In this document: positions 5,766-13,627 of the stretch, in pieces | Position numbering within the stretch: the first letter of the stretch is position 1 | Layout of the letters: every line of letters starts with the position of its first letter | Source: Bacteroidota bacterium | GTDB lineage: Bacteria > Bacteroidota > Bacteroidia > Flavobacteriales_F > PHOS-HE28 | Direction of reading: 5' to 3' | DNA length: 16,792 nt | NCBI GenBank assembly: GCA_963169595.1 | Contig: CAUJFM010000227.1 | Span: forward strand, 1-16,792 | The notes under the pieces: model-generated | Told to the model about the DNA's origin: nothing | The model's database searches: none | The model's input: the letters and a program-made list of their open reading frames with translations, nothing else | Position numbers and translations under genes: made by a program

Positions 5766-7946
5766 TTACTTCACCAGCCCCGCCTGCTCCATGAGGAAGG
5801 CGTAGATCAGCGCCACTTCCTTCAAGCGCTCGAAGCGCCCGGAGGCACCGCCGTGGCCGGCCTCCATGTTGGTGTGGAGCAGGATCGGCGCGTCGCCCTG
5901 TTGGTGGTCGCGCAGGCGGGCCACCCACTTGGCAGGCTCCCAGTACTGCACCTGGCTGTCGTGGAAGCCGGTGGTGACCAGCAGGGCGGGATAGCGGGCG
6001 TCCTTCACGTTGTCGTAGGGTGAATAGGCCAGCATGCGGTCGTAGGCGGCCTTCTCCTTGGGGTCGCCCCACTCATCGAACTCACCGGTGGTGAGGGGGA
6101 TGCTGTCATCGAGCATGGTGGTCACCACGTCCACGAAGGGCACCTCGGCCACGGCGGCCTTCCACAGCTCGGGGCGCATGTTCACCACGGCGCCCACGAG
6201 CAGACCGCCCGCGCTGCCACCCATGCAGAAGAGGCGGGCGGGGTCGGCGTAGCGCTCCTTCACCAGGTGGTCCGCACAATCGATGAAGTCGGTGAAGGTG
6301 TTCATCTTGTGCTCCATGCGGCCGTTCTCGTACCAGGCCCGGCCCAGCTCCTCGCCGCCGCGGATGTGCGCGATGGCGAACACGAAGCCGCGGTCGAGCA
6401 GGCTGAGGCGCCCGCTGCTGAAGGTGGGGTCGATGCTGTGCCCGTAACTGCCATAGCCGTAGAGCAGCAGGGGCGCGCTTCCGTCATGCTTCGTGCCCTT
6501 GCGGTACACCAGGCTCACGGGCACCTGGGCGCCATCGCGCGCCGGCACCCAGATGCGCTCGCTCGCATAGTCCGCCGCATTGAAGGTGCCCAGCACTTCC
6601 TGCTGCTTCAGGAGCACATCGGTGGCGGCATTGAGGTCATGCTCGTACACGCTGCTCGGCGTGGTGAGCGAGGTGTAGCCGTAGCGCAGCTTGTCGGTGT
6701 CCCACTCGGGGTTGGTGCCGCTGTAGGCCACGTAGGCCGGGTCGTTGAAGCGGATCTCGTGCTCACGGCCATCGCTAAGGCGGCGGATGCGCAGGTGCGT
6801 GAGGCCCTCGCGGCGCTCGCTGATCACCAGATGGTCCTTGAAGGTGTCGACGTCCTCCAACAGCACCTCAGCGCGATGCGGCACCACCTCGGTCCAACGG
6901 GCCTTGTCGCGGGTGGCCCCTTCGGCGCATTGCATCAGGCGGAAGTTCTGCGCCTGCCAGTTGGTGAGGATGTACCAGTGCCCCGGCTTCCCGCCATGGG
7001 CCGGCACATGCATCACGCTGTGCTCGTGCTCCTCCTCGCGGGGCAGGAAGACCTCGAAGCCGCCCATGGGCTGGTCCACCGGGAGGAAGAGGTGCTCGCT
7101 GCTCATGGTGCTCTCGGTGGTGATCATCACGAAGCGCTCCGAGCGGCTGCGGTACACGTCACAGCTGAAGGCGGGGTCCTTCTCCTCGTACACCACCACA
7201 TCGGTGGCCGGATCGGTACCCAGTACGTGGCGGTAGATGCGGTAGCTGCGCAGGGTCTTGTCCTTGCGGGGATAGAACACGGTGCGGTCGTCCGCGAAGG
7301 CGCAGCCGCCGCCGGTGTTGGTGATCACATCGGGCAGGTCGGTGCCGGTGCTCAGGTCGCGGAACCGGATCTCGTACTGCCGGCGTCCCACGCGGTCCAC
7401 GCTGTAGGCCACCAGTCGGTTGTTGGGGCTCACCTCGAAGTCACCCAGGTCGAAGTAGGTGAAGCCCTCGGCCAGTGCGTTCTCGTTGAGGAAGTCCTCC
7501 TCCACCGCGCCCGCCGCATCCTTCCGCCGCACATGCACGGCGTACTCCTTGCCCTCCTCAAAGCGGTAGTGGTACCAGTAGCCGTTCTCGCGGTAGGGCA
7601 CGCTGAGGTCGGTCTCCTTGATGCGGGCCTTCATCTCCTTGTAGAGGTCCGCGCGGAGCTGTTTCACGGGAGCGAGCACGGCATCGGAGTAGGCGTTCTC
7701 GGCCTCCAGGTGGGCGATCACCTCGCGGGTGTGCGCATCGGGCTCCTTCGCGTTCCGTTGCTCCTCGGTGAGGCGCATCCAATGGTACTCGTCGGTGCGC
7801 ACGTGTCCGTGGGCGGTGAGCGTGAAGGGCTTCTTGGCGGCCTGCGGAGGCGTGGGCCGGAGGGGGGCGTTCATGGACGGATCGGCGTTGTTGCAGGCGG
7901 TGCCCCACAGTGCGGCAAGCACCAGGACGGAGGGAATGATCTTCAT
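5766..7946 (-). CDS. S9 family peptidase, oligopeptidase B-like, predicted lipoprotein
   Basis: This 726-residue serine peptidase should cleave short peptides, in oligopeptidase B typically after Arg or Lys. An N-terminal beta-propeller (about 60-440) limits access to the active site, and a C-terminal alpha/beta-hydrolase domain carries the triad. The likely nucleophile is Ser578 in MGGSAGGL; Asp663 in GFHDSQV and His698 in MEAGHGG complete it. The motif RGGEELGRAWYENGR is typical of oligopeptidase B. The start at 7946 gives a signal segment MKIIPSVLVLAALWGTAC with Cys18 as probable lipidation site, though Gly at -3 is not ideal. The frame is open to 7985, which would overlap the recO stop. 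The gene follows recO by 35 bases, with its own promoter-like box between. Export, unlike the cytosolic enterobacterial enzyme, suggests a role in peptide uptake. Confidence 0.92.
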   Translation of the reverse strand: MKIIPSVLVLAALWGTACNNADPSMNAPLRPTPPQAAKKPFTLTAHGHVRTDEYHWMRLTEEQRNAKEPDAHTREVIAHLEAENAYSDAVLAPVKQLRADLYKEMKARIKETDLSVPYRENGYWYHYRFEEGKEYAVHVRRKDAAGAVEEDFLNENALAEGFTYFDLGDFEVSPNNRLVAYSVDRVGRRQYEIRFRDLSTGTDLPDVITNTGGGCAFADDRTVFYPRKDKTLRSYRIYRHVLGTDPATDVVVYEEKDPAFSCDVYRSRSERFVMITTESTMSSEHLFLPVDQPMGGFEVFLPREEEHEHSVMHVPAHGGKPGHWYILTNWQAQNFRLMQCAEGATRDKARWTEVVPHRAEVLLEDVDTFKDHLVISERREGLTHLRIRRLSDGREHEIRFNDPAYVAYSGTNPEWDTDKLRYGYTSLTTPSSVYEHDLNAATDVLLKQQEVLGTFNAADYASERIWVPARDGAQVPVSLVYRKGTKHDGSAPLLLYGYGSYGHSIDPTFSSGRLSLLDRGFVFAIAHIRGGEELGRAWYENGRMEHKMNTFTDFIDCADHLVKERYADPARLFCMGGSAGGLLVGAVVNMRPELWKAAVAEVPFVDVVTTMLDDSIPLTTGEFDEWGDPKEKAAYDRMLAYSPYDNVKDARYPALLVTTGFHDSQVQYWEPAKWVARLRDHQQGDAPILLHTNMEAGHGGASGRFERLKEVALIYAFLMEQAGLVK

Positions 7947-7961
7947 GGGCACGGCGGGGCC

Positions 7962-7969
7962 CGAAAGTA
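7962..7969 (-). promoter_or_regulatory. Possible -7 box (TACTTTCG) for the S9 peptidase gene
   Basis: TACTTTCG on the minus strand lies in the 35-base recO-peptidase gap, 15 bases before the ATG at 7946. It is one base off TAnnTTTG and identical to the box ahead of the small lipoprotein gene. It would let the peptidase be expressed apart from recO. Confidence 0.4.
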
Positions 7970-7981
7970 CGGCCGGGGCGT

Positions 7982-8695
7982 TCAACCCAGGACCTGTTGC
8001 AGCACAGCGGGCGACCGTAGTTCGCCCAGTCCTTCGCGGTGCATGCGGAAGTAGAGCAGCAGGTGGTCCAGCAGTTCCCGGCGTTGGGGCGCAGGGATGG
8101 TGAGCTGCGCCATGGTGGTGAGGTCGTGCTCCAGGAGCTGCGCCAGGGCCAGGCTCAAGGGCGGGCCCAGCGTGTGCCCGTGTGGTGCGGCCCCGGCCAG
8201 GAAATAGCCTTCGCGCAGGTCGAAGCGGTCCTCACCAGGCTGCGGCGGCTCGGGCCGGAAGCCGAGCTGCTCGGCGAGGAGCACCAGGAAGACCAACGGG
8301 AAGTGGCGTACGTCCGCGGCGGTGTCCATCGCCTCCAGCACCTCGTCCAGGAAGGCCTGCATGCCTTCGTCGGCGGCCTCTTCGCGCAGCACGCGGTACA
8401 GCACCTCCTGCACGAAGAGGGCGAGCGTGGCGCGCACGGGGTCGAGCGATACCTGGGTGTAGGGCCGCTCCACCCGCAGCTCGCGCACCGTGTGCAGATC
8501 GCGCTCGGTGTGCTCGTCCATCACCACCTCGAGGCGATTGAGCGGTTGCAGGGCCGCGTTGCTCACCCCGCGTTTGCCCCCCGTGCGCAACAGCAACGAG
8601 CGCAGGCCCGAGCGTTCGGTCCACGCCTTGAGCACCACGGTACGGTCGCCGTGCCGGATGGTCTTCAGCACGATGGCGCGGGTGGTGACAAGCAT
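7982..8695 (-). CDS. recO: DNA repair protein RecO
   Basis: RecO anneals single strands and, with RecR (and RecF), loads RecA onto SSB-coated DNA in gap repair. The 237-residue product begins MLVTTRAIVLKTIRHGDRT, the family's N-terminal OB-fold start, and keeps that fold to about residue 80. An all-helical C-terminal domain follows, with the segment LLAEQLGFRPEPP and later a short FDLREGYF motif typical of RecO. It has no cysteine at all, so the zinc finger seen in some RecO proteins is absent. Length matches the family (about 240). It starts 21 bases after the PorZ-like gene's stop and is probably co-transcribed with it. Confidence 0.93.
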   Translation of the reverse strand: MLVTTRAIVLKTIRHGDRTVVLKAWTERSGLRSLLLRTGGKRGVSNAALQPLNRLEVVMDEHTERDLHTVRELRVERPYTQVSLDPVRATLALFVQEVLYRVLREEAADEGMQAFLDEVLEAMDTAADVRHFPLVFLVLLAEQLGFRPEPPQPGEDRFDLREGYFLAGAAPHGHTLGPPLSLALAQLLEHDLTTMAQLTIPAPQRRELLDHLLLYFRMHREGLGELRSPAVLQQVLG

Positions 8696-8716
8696 GGGAT
8701 CGCCGAACGAGCGCGG

Positions 8717-11080
8717 TCAGCGCACCACCATCACCTTGGTGTTGCATTTGGTGGACCCGTACCGGTCCGTGGCGAAGATCAGATAGACGCCCGTGGCCAC
8801 GCGGTTCCCGCTCATGTCGGTGCCCGGCCAGATGGCCTGACCGCCGAGCGAGGTGGTGCGGTACACCAGGTTGCCGGCCATGTCGGTGATCTTCACCTCA
8901 CTGTCCCGCACCAGGCCATCGATGGCGATGGGGCCGGTGTAGGTCTCGCGCACCGGATTGGGGAACACCTTGGCGCATTCGGCGGTCTCCAAGCCCGCGA
9001 TGGCATCGCTGCGGTAGCTGATGATGCCGCGGTCCGTGGCGAAGAAGACCTCCCCGGTGAGCTCGTTGATGGTGATGGCGTTGATGGTGTTGCTGGGCAG
9101 CGGGCTGTTGCTCTCGGTGAAGTGGTGGATCTGGGTGCGGCCATCCGCCGAGAGCAGGTACACGCCGCCCGTCTGGGTCCCCATCCACTTGCGGTTGGCA
9201 CCGTCCACGGCGATGGCGCTCACCGATTCGGTCTCCAGCAGGATCTGCACGTTGCCATCCTGTTCGATGAGGATCTGCTGGGCATCCCAGCCGGTGCCGT
9301 CGAAAATGGCGCCGGGGTTGTAGAAGACGGCAGGCCCTTTGGATGTCCCCACCCAGATGAGGCCATCGAGGTCCTCGGCCACGGCATACACATCGGGCGC
9401 GGGCAGGCCACCGCTGCCGGCCGTGTTGTTCACCAGTTTCCAGCGGTCGTCGCTCGCCTGCGAGGGCGTGCCCGCATCGTCCATCACCAGCAGGCTGTTG
9501 CCCCTGGGCCGGACGATCCATTTGAAGTTGTTGAAGGAGGCGGGCACGATGTCCGCCAGCAGCAGGTTGCCGGCCAGCAGGCTGCCGGGCGTGAAGGAGT
9601 ACCAGTTGCCATCGCGGGTGCGCACCACCACGGGGTTCTGCGCCCAGGCGTTGGTCATCCACAGGTTGCCGTTGAGGTCGAAGTTCATGCCGGCCACGTT
9701 CACCTTGCCTTCGGCACCGTTCAGTTCCACGCCCAGGGCGCTGTTGGTGTGGTTCCAGATCGCCACTGGCCGCCGGTCCCGGAACTCGACCACCCCATCG
9801 TCCCAGGTGCCCACCCAGGCATGCATTGGGTCGTCCGGGTCCACGGCCACCGACACATAGTCGTTCACCGCACCGCCGAAGTTGTTCACCCCGAGCAGGA
9901 TAGGTTCGTTGGAGAGATCGCTACTGCCCCAACGGCCGTCCGCGAAGTGATGGACCCCATCCTTCAGGAAGGTGCTGCTCCAGTTGCCGGCCAGGGCACC
10001 GGTGGCCACGTACAGCGCTCCCCCGTGCGAGGCCATCCGCCAGGTGTTCGCGGTCTTGGGGCCGTTGGGTTGGATGGCCGTTCCGATGTCACCGCCCTGC
10101 GCACTGATCAGCCCCCGCTCCCGGTCGGCCACCCAGAAAGCGCCGGACTGGGCCCGGATGGCCTGCGCGGGGAAGGCCGGACCACCATCGTATCCGAAGA
10201 TGAAGGTCACCTCGGACATGCCCTGTTGGTACATGTGGATGTCGTACTCGTGGGGGATCACCACGAACTGCCCGTCTGAACTGAGGTCCAGCCCGCGGTT
10301 CTTGCGTCCGTAGAGCGGCTCGAACTTCGACCAGGTGTTGGCCGTGCCCAGCAGCAGCAGGGTGTCCCGCTCACCGGTGCTCGCCCGCCAGTTCAGCAGC
10401 AACTGGTCGCCCAGGAGCACCGTGTGGCTGAAGGGCCCGTTGGCCATGGTGGAGGGCATGTCGGCACGCTTGCGCCAGCTTTCGTAGGCAGCCAGGTTGG
10501 GGGCGTTCTTCGAGGCGGTGAAGAGGCCCGTGTTGGTGGCGGCGTAGATGGAATCCTGGAACACGGTGATGCCGTTCACCTGCACCTGCGCCCCGTTGGG
10601 ACCGATGAACCAGGTCTCGCGCACCTCACGCCGCTGCAGGTCCACCAGCACGATGCCGAAGCCACAGCCCAGGTAGGCCAGGTGGCCTTCCATGTACACC
10701 GAGTAGATGCCCTTGTTGCCCAGGATGGAGCTGCGTTTGATGTCGCCCATGTTGAAGCTCCGATCGCCCTGGATAAGGTCGAGGTTGCCGTTGGTGTAGT
10801 ACACCAGCAGCATCTGCAGCTCGTTGTTCCAGGCCAGGCCCTGGATGCCCACATCGTTCAGCAGGTTCACCTTGTTGATGGGGTCGATCTCGCCGATGCC
10901 GGGCTGGTACCGGAACATGCTGGTGGAGGTGGCGCAGTACACATGGCCGCCGCCCTCGGCCACCGCGATGGTGTTGCGGTAGGGGAAGTGCGCCCGCCAT
11001 GTGCCGATGGGCAGGGCGTCCTGCGCGTGCAGGGTGTGGAGCAGGGCGAACAGGAAGAGCAACGAGGTCAGGGGACGCAT
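8717..11080 (-). CDS. porZ: PorZ-like type IX secretion attachment-complex protein with C-terminal sorting domain
   Basis: PorZ is part of the PorU-PorV-PorQ-PorZ complex on the outer membrane that cuts sorting domains off cargo and attaches cargo to anionic lipopolysaccharide. The 787-residue product (MRPLTSLLFLFALLHTLHAQ start, cut near residue 20) closely matches PorZ in length (about 776 in Porphyromonas gingivalis) and layout. The N-terminal propeller has the recognisable opening GTWRAHFPYRNTIAVAEG and VYYTNGNLDLIQGD (about 93-106). A second propeller of the two-component-regulator type follows (about 400-690; for example LDGLIWVGTS). The end is a type IX sorting domain (about 703-787) with KVFPNPV and VATGVYLI. 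An alternative ATG at 11089 adds three residues. The recO linkage also fits, as I recall such pairs in Flavobacteriia. The family call is good; activity is inferred. Confidence 0.82.
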   Translation of the reverse strand: MRPLTSLLFLFALLHTLHAQDALPIGTWRAHFPYRNTIAVAEGGGHVYCATSTSMFRYQPGIGEIDPINKVNLLNDVGIQGLAWNNELQMLLVYYTNGNLDLIQGDRSFNMGDIKRSSILGNKGIYSVYMEGHLAYLGCGFGIVLVDLQRREVRETWFIGPNGAQVQVNGITVFQDSIYAATNTGLFTASKNAPNLAAYESWRKRADMPSTMANGPFSHTVLLGDQLLLNWRASTGERDTLLLLGTANTWSKFEPLYGRKNRGLDLSSDGQFVVIPHEYDIHMYQQGMSEVTFIFGYDGGPAFPAQAIRAQSGAFWVADRERGLISAQGGDIGTAIQPNGPKTANTWRMASHGGALYVATGALAGNWSSTFLKDGVHHFADGRWGSSDLSNEPILLGVNNFGGAVNDYVSVAVDPDDPMHAWVGTWDDGVVEFRDRRPVAIWNHTNSALGVELNGAEGKVNVAGMNFDLNGNLWMTNAWAQNPVVVRTRDGNWYSFTPGSLLAGNLLLADIVPASFNNFKWIVRPRGNSLLVMDDAGTPSQASDDRWKLVNNTAGSGGLPAPDVYAVAEDLDGLIWVGTSKGPAVFYNPGAIFDGTGWDAQQILIEQDGNVQILLETESVSAIAVDGANRKWMGTQTGGVYLLSADGRTQIHHFTESNSPLPSNTINAITINELTGEVFFATDRGIISYRSDAIAGLETAECAKVFPNPVRETYTGPIAIDGLVRDSEVKITDMAGNLVYRTTSLGGQAIWPGTDMSGNRVATGVYLIFATDRYGSTKCNTKVMVVR

Positions 11081-11139
11081 CACGGGCATGGGCACACGTT
11101 CGGGCAGGTAGAACGCACGGAAGGCGCGATCGGTATGGC

Positions 11140-11147
11140 ACAAGGTA
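11140..11147 (-). promoter_or_regulatory. Weak promoter-like box (TACCTTGT) ahead of porZ
   Basis: The minus strand reads TACCTTGT about 60 bases before the porZ start, two bases off TAnnTTTG. It lies after the hairpins downstream of tRNA-Cys, where a promoter for porZ-recO would be needed. This is the weakest of the boxes listed. Confidence 0.2.
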
Positions 11148-11185
11148 AGCGGTGCAAAGATCGGCGCTGCGGCAGGGCCCGCGAC

Positions 11186-11202
11186 AGCCCCGCACCGGGG
11201 CT
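11186..11202 (-). other. Second GC-rich hairpin between tRNA-Cys and porZ
   Basis: AGCCCCG and CGGGGCT form a perfect 7-bp stem with a 3-base loop, just downstream (on the minus strand) of the stronger tRNA terminator-like hairpin. It may back up termination, or it may be a chance GC-rich palindrome. Confidence 0.35.
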
Positions 11203-11208
11203 CTGAAC

Positions 11209-11238
11209 GAAGGACGCCCCGTTGCCGGGGCGTCCTTC
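11209..11238 (-). terminator. Terminator-like hairpin after tRNA-Cys
   Basis: A perfect 13-bp stem (11209-11221 with 11226-11238) closes a 4-base loop that reads GCAA on the minus strand, a GNRA-type tetraloop. It starts five bases after the tRNA 3' end. The U tract after it is poor on the minus strand (GTTCAG follows), so termination may rely on stem strength, or the stem may guide 3' processing. Confidence 0.65.
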
Positions 11239-11243
11239 TTCCG

Positions 11244-11314
11244 AGGTCACGAGCGGATTCGAACCGCTGTACGAGGTTTTGCAGACCTCTGCCTAGCCCC
11301 TCGGCCACGTGACC
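11244..11314 (-). tRNA. tRNA-Cys (anticodon GCA)
   Basis: The minus strand folds into a full cloverleaf of 71 bases. The acceptor stem is GGTCACG with CGTGACC (7 bp) and the discriminator is U73, an identity element of tRNA-Cys. The D arm is GCC/GGC. The anticodon stem is GAGGT/ACCTC with loop CTGCAAA, anticodon GCA at 11280-11282. The variable loop is short and the T arm is AGCGG-TTCGAAT-CCGCT. CCA is not encoded. It stands alone between folB and porZ, with a promoter-like box 12 bases upstream and a strong hairpin downstream. Confidence 0.97.
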
Positions 11315-11326
11315 CTGTGGGGGCGG

Positions 11327-11334
11327 CGAAGATA
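11327..11334 (-). promoter_or_regulatory. Probable -7 box (TATCTTCG) for tRNA-Cys
   Basis: TATCTTCG on the minus strand lies 12 bases upstream of the tRNA 5' end and 12 bases after the folB stop. It is one base off TAnnTTTG. The spacing suits a short 5' leader removed by RNase P. It lies in a 32-base gap, where a chance match is unlikely. Confidence 0.5.
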
Positions 11335-11346
11335 GGATGATCGGGC

Positions 11347-11697
11347 TTACCCCTCGATGGTGTACACGGCCTCGTCCACATCGCCGTTGATGGGCGGACG
11401 TTCCTTCACGAGCCGGACCCGCCAGCGGTAGGCCGGATCCCACTCGGCCTTGAGGGCGTCAAGGATGCGCCGGGCCACATGCTCGATGAGCCGGCTGCGC
11501 ACCGCCATCTCCCGCAGCACCAGCGCGGTCACCCGGCCGTAATCGACGGTATCGCGCAGGTCATCGCCCTGCTCGGCGGTGGTGAATTGGCCTTCCACCG
11601 CCACGTCCACGCGGTAGTGTCCGCCGATGCGGCCCTCCTCCTCCAGGCAGCCATGGTAGGCGAACACCCGGATGCCGTTCACCTCGATCAAGCCCAT
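11347..11697 (-). CDS. folB: Dihydroneopterin aldolase
   Basis: FolB converts 7,8-dihydroneopterin to 6-hydroxymethyl-dihydropterin and glycolaldehyde in folate synthesis. The 116-residue product starts MGLIEVNGIRVFAYHGCLEEE, the family's beta strand and YHG motif. It keeps the expected active-site residues: Glu21 by alignment with the YHG region, Tyr53 in DTVDYG and Lys98 in VRLVKERPP. FolB forms a tunnelling-fold octamer. Its start overlaps the gltX stop by 10 bases, so it is translated as part of the gltX-folB unit. Length is normal (about 120). Confidence 0.93.
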   Translation of the reverse strand: MGLIEVNGIRVFAYHGCLEEEGRIGGHYRVDVAVEGQFTTAEQGDDLRDTVDYGRVTALVLREMAVRSRLIEHVARRILDALKAEWDPAYRWRVRLVKERPPINGDVDEAVYTIEG

Positions 11698-13223
11698 GGG
11701 CGGCAGCGTTCCAGTCCGGCCTTCAAGCGGGCCAGCACTTCATCCCGGCCCAGCAGGGTGCTCACCTCGAACATGCCCGGGCCCTGCATGCGACCCGCCA
11801 CGAAGAGGCGGTACAGCGGCATCACCTGGCCCACCTTGAGCCCATGGGCGCCGAGCACCTCGTTGAAGGCGGTCTCCAGCGCGGCCGGGGTCAGCTCCGC
11901 CATCGCCTCCAGCTTGGCGATGTAGGCCTCCAGTGCGGGCGCGGCCTCGGGTTTCCAGCGCTTACGCAGTTCAGCCTCACCCTCCGCGTTGCCCTCCAGC
12001 GGGGAACCCGAAGTGAAGAGGTAGAGCCCCTCCAGCATGTCGTCCACGAAGGTGGCGCGCTCCTTCAGCAGCACCGCGCCCGCCGTAGCCTTGGCCAGGT
12101 CCACGTTCAGGCCCTTCGCATTGAGGCTGGCCTGCAACTGGGCGCCCAGCTCCGCATCGGGGCGGTGGCGCAGGTACTGCTGGTTGAACCATTTCGTCTT
12201 CTCCGGATCGAAGCGGGCACCACCCTTGTGCACCCGGGCCAGATCGAAGTACTGCACCATGTCGGCCATGGACATCAGCTCCACGTCGCCGCCGGGGTTC
12301 CAGCCCAGCAGGGCCAGCATGTTCACGAAGGCCTCGGGGTAGTAACCGCGTTCGCGGTAGCCGCTGCTCTGCTCGCCGCTGGCGGGGTCCTGCCAGTTGA
12401 GGGGGAAGACCGGGAAGCCGAGGCGGTCGCCATCGCGCTTGCTGAGCTTGCCATTGCCGTCGGGCTTCAGGATCAGCGGCAGGTGGGCAAAGGCGGGACG
12501 TTCCCAACCGAAGGCCTCGTAGATGAGCACGTGCAGCGGCGCACTGGGCAGCCACTCCTCCCCGCGGATCACGTGGGTGATGCGCATCAGGTGGTCGTCC
12601 ACGATGTTGGCCAGGTGGTAGGTGGGCATGCCGTCGCTCTTGAAGAGCACCTTGTCGTCGATGTTGCTGCTGTGCACCACCACCCAGCCGCGGATCAGGT
12701 CCTCGAAGCGCACCTCCACATGGCGCGGCACCTTCAGGCGGATCACGTACTCATCGCCGCGGGCCAGGCGCTCCTTCACATCGTCGGCGCTCAGGCTCAG
12801 GCTGTTCTTCATGTGCTCACGCGTCACCGCGTTGTAGGCGGGCGCGGCCACACCGGCGGCCTTCAGGCGTTCGCGCATGGCCTCGAGCTCCTCGGGCGTG
12901 TCGAAGGCGTAGTAGGCCTTGTCCGCCGCGATGAGCTGCTCGGCATACTGGCGGTACATCGCCTTGCGCTCGCTCTGCCGGTAGGGACCGTCGGGGCCAC
13001 CCACCCACGGGCTTTCATCGGGCGTGAGGCCGCACCAGTCGAGGGCCTCGCGGATGTAGTCCTCGGCCCCGGGCACGAAACGTTGCTGGTCGGTGTCCTC
13101 GATGCGCAGCAGGAACTGGCCTCCGTGCTTGCGGGCGAAGAGGTAGTTGTACAGGGCGGTGCGGACACCACCCATGTGCAGGGGGCCGGTGGGGCTGGGG
13201 GCGAAACGGACGCGTACGCTCAT
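11688..13223 (-). CDS. gltX: Glutamyl-tRNA synthetase
   Basis: GltX charges tRNA-Glu with glutamate. The 511-residue class I synthetase starts MSVRVRFAPSPTGPLHMGGV, with the HIGH-type motif HMGG at 16-19 and the KMSKS-type motif KLSKR at 259-263. The substrate segment FLLRIEDTDQQRF and the helical C-terminal anticodon-binding part (about 330-511) are present. The start at 13223 is set by the invariant N-terminus; the open frame runs to 13337 without family support. No zinc-binding cysteine cluster is seen. Gln-type features are absent, so GluRS rather than GlnRS is the call. It overlaps folB by 10 bases. A TACCTTCG box lies 41 bases upstream. Confidence 0.97.
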   Translation of the reverse strand: MSVRVRFAPSPTGPLHMGGVRTALYNYLFARKHGGQFLLRIEDTDQQRFVPGAEDYIREALDWCGLTPDESPWVGGPDGPYRQSERKAMYRQYAEQLIAADKAYYAFDTPEELEAMRERLKAAGVAAPAYNAVTREHMKNSLSLSADDVKERLARGDEYVIRLKVPRHVEVRFEDLIRGWVVVHSSNIDDKVLFKSDGMPTYHLANIVDDHLMRITHVIRGEEWLPSAPLHVLIYEAFGWERPAFAHLPLILKPDGNGKLSKRDGDRLGFPVFPLNWQDPASGEQSSGYRERGYYPEAFVNMLALLGWNPGGDVELMSMADMVQYFDLARVHKGGARFDPEKTKWFNQQYLRHRPDAELGAQLQASLNAKGLNVDLAKATAGAVLLKERATFVDDMLEGLYLFTSGSPLEGNAEGEAELRKRWKPEAAPALEAYIAKLEAMAELTPAALETAFNEVLGAHGLKVGQVMPLYRLFVAGRMQGPGMFEVSTLLGRDEVLARLKAGLERCRPWA

Positions 13224-13264
13224 GGGATAAGGGTGCCGCGCGTAGCGGCCGGAAAATGGGAGGG

Positions 13265-13272
13265 CGAAGGTA
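13265..13272 (-). promoter_or_regulatory. Possible -7 box (TACCTTCG) for gltX-folB
   Basis: TACCTTCG on the minus strand lies in the 74-base gap between the GNAT gene and gltX, 41 bases before the gltX ATG. It is one base off TAnnTTTG, with C at the same position as in four other boxes in this window. No -33 TTG was found. Confidence 0.4.
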
Positions 13273-13297
13273 ACAGGGTGGCCCGAGGGCCGCACGC

Positions 13298-13621
13298 TCA
13301 GCGCAACTGCACGCCCTTCAGCAGCAGGCGCTGCCACTGGCTGTGCTCGCGCAGGTATTGCTTGATCGCCGGGTGGGTGGGAATGAGCTTCCAGCCCTTG
13401 GCGTCCACATGGGCCAGCACCTTTTCCATCAACACACCGCCGACCCCCATGGCCTCCAAGGCCTTGGGCACATCGATGGAGGTGAGGAAGATGCGGTCCC
13501 CGTCACGGTCATACTCCACACGGGCCCGCTGACCATCGGCCCGCAACACGAACTGCCGGTAGTCCGTCTCGTCGTGCAGTTCAAGGCTGTTCGGGTCGAA
13601 GGGGGCGACTTTCTTGGCCAT
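13298..13621 (-). CDS. Small GNAT-fold N-acetyltransferase-like protein
   Basis: The 107-residue product resembles the short GCN5-related family found in bacteria as YjdJ-type proteins (Acetyltransf_CG). The core reads ARVEYDRDGDRIFLTSIDVP (33-52), then the probable acetyl-CoA loop MGVGGVLMEKVL (58-69), then KGWKLIPTHPAIKQYLREH. Many relatives have a Cys two residues after the Pro at that last site; here the stretch reads PTHPAI, so the Cys is missing. Substrate is unknown. The start at 13621 is chosen over 13639, because a perfect TATTTTTG promoter box lies between the two. It may lie in one unit with gltX, 74 bases downstream. Confidence 0.85.
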   Translation of the reverse strand: MAKKVAPFDPNSLELHDETDYRQFVLRADGQRARVEYDRDGDRIFLTSIDVPKALEAMGVGGVLMEKVLAHVDAKGWKLIPTHPAIKQYLREHSQWQRLLLKGVQLR

Positions 13622-13627
13622 GGCTGG

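Noticed and set aside
6267..8054. 595-residue plus-strand open frame opposite the S9 peptidase
   Set aside because: Same GC-bias shadow; the peptidase on the minus strand has intact catalytic motifs.
8039..10279. 746-residue plus-strand open frame opposite recO and porZ
   Set aside because: It is rich in His, Gly, Val and Ala, as expected of the reverse complement of GC-biased codons. The minus strand holds recognisable RecO and PorZ-like proteins.
11081..11443. N-terminal extension of the porZ frame across the tRNA-Cys gene
   Set aside because: It would translate through a perfect tRNA and two hairpins and has no signal peptide. The start at 11080 gives one.
13235..13249. Small GCCGC/GCGGC hairpin in the gltX leader, considered as a riboswitch or attenuator
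   Set aside because: Only five base pairs in a 41-base leader, too short for a known riboswitch or T-box and likely by chance in GC-rich DNA.
11844..13532. 562-residue plus-strand open frame opposite gltX
   Set aside because: GltX is certain on the minus strand, and this frame crosses the gltX promoter gap without family features.
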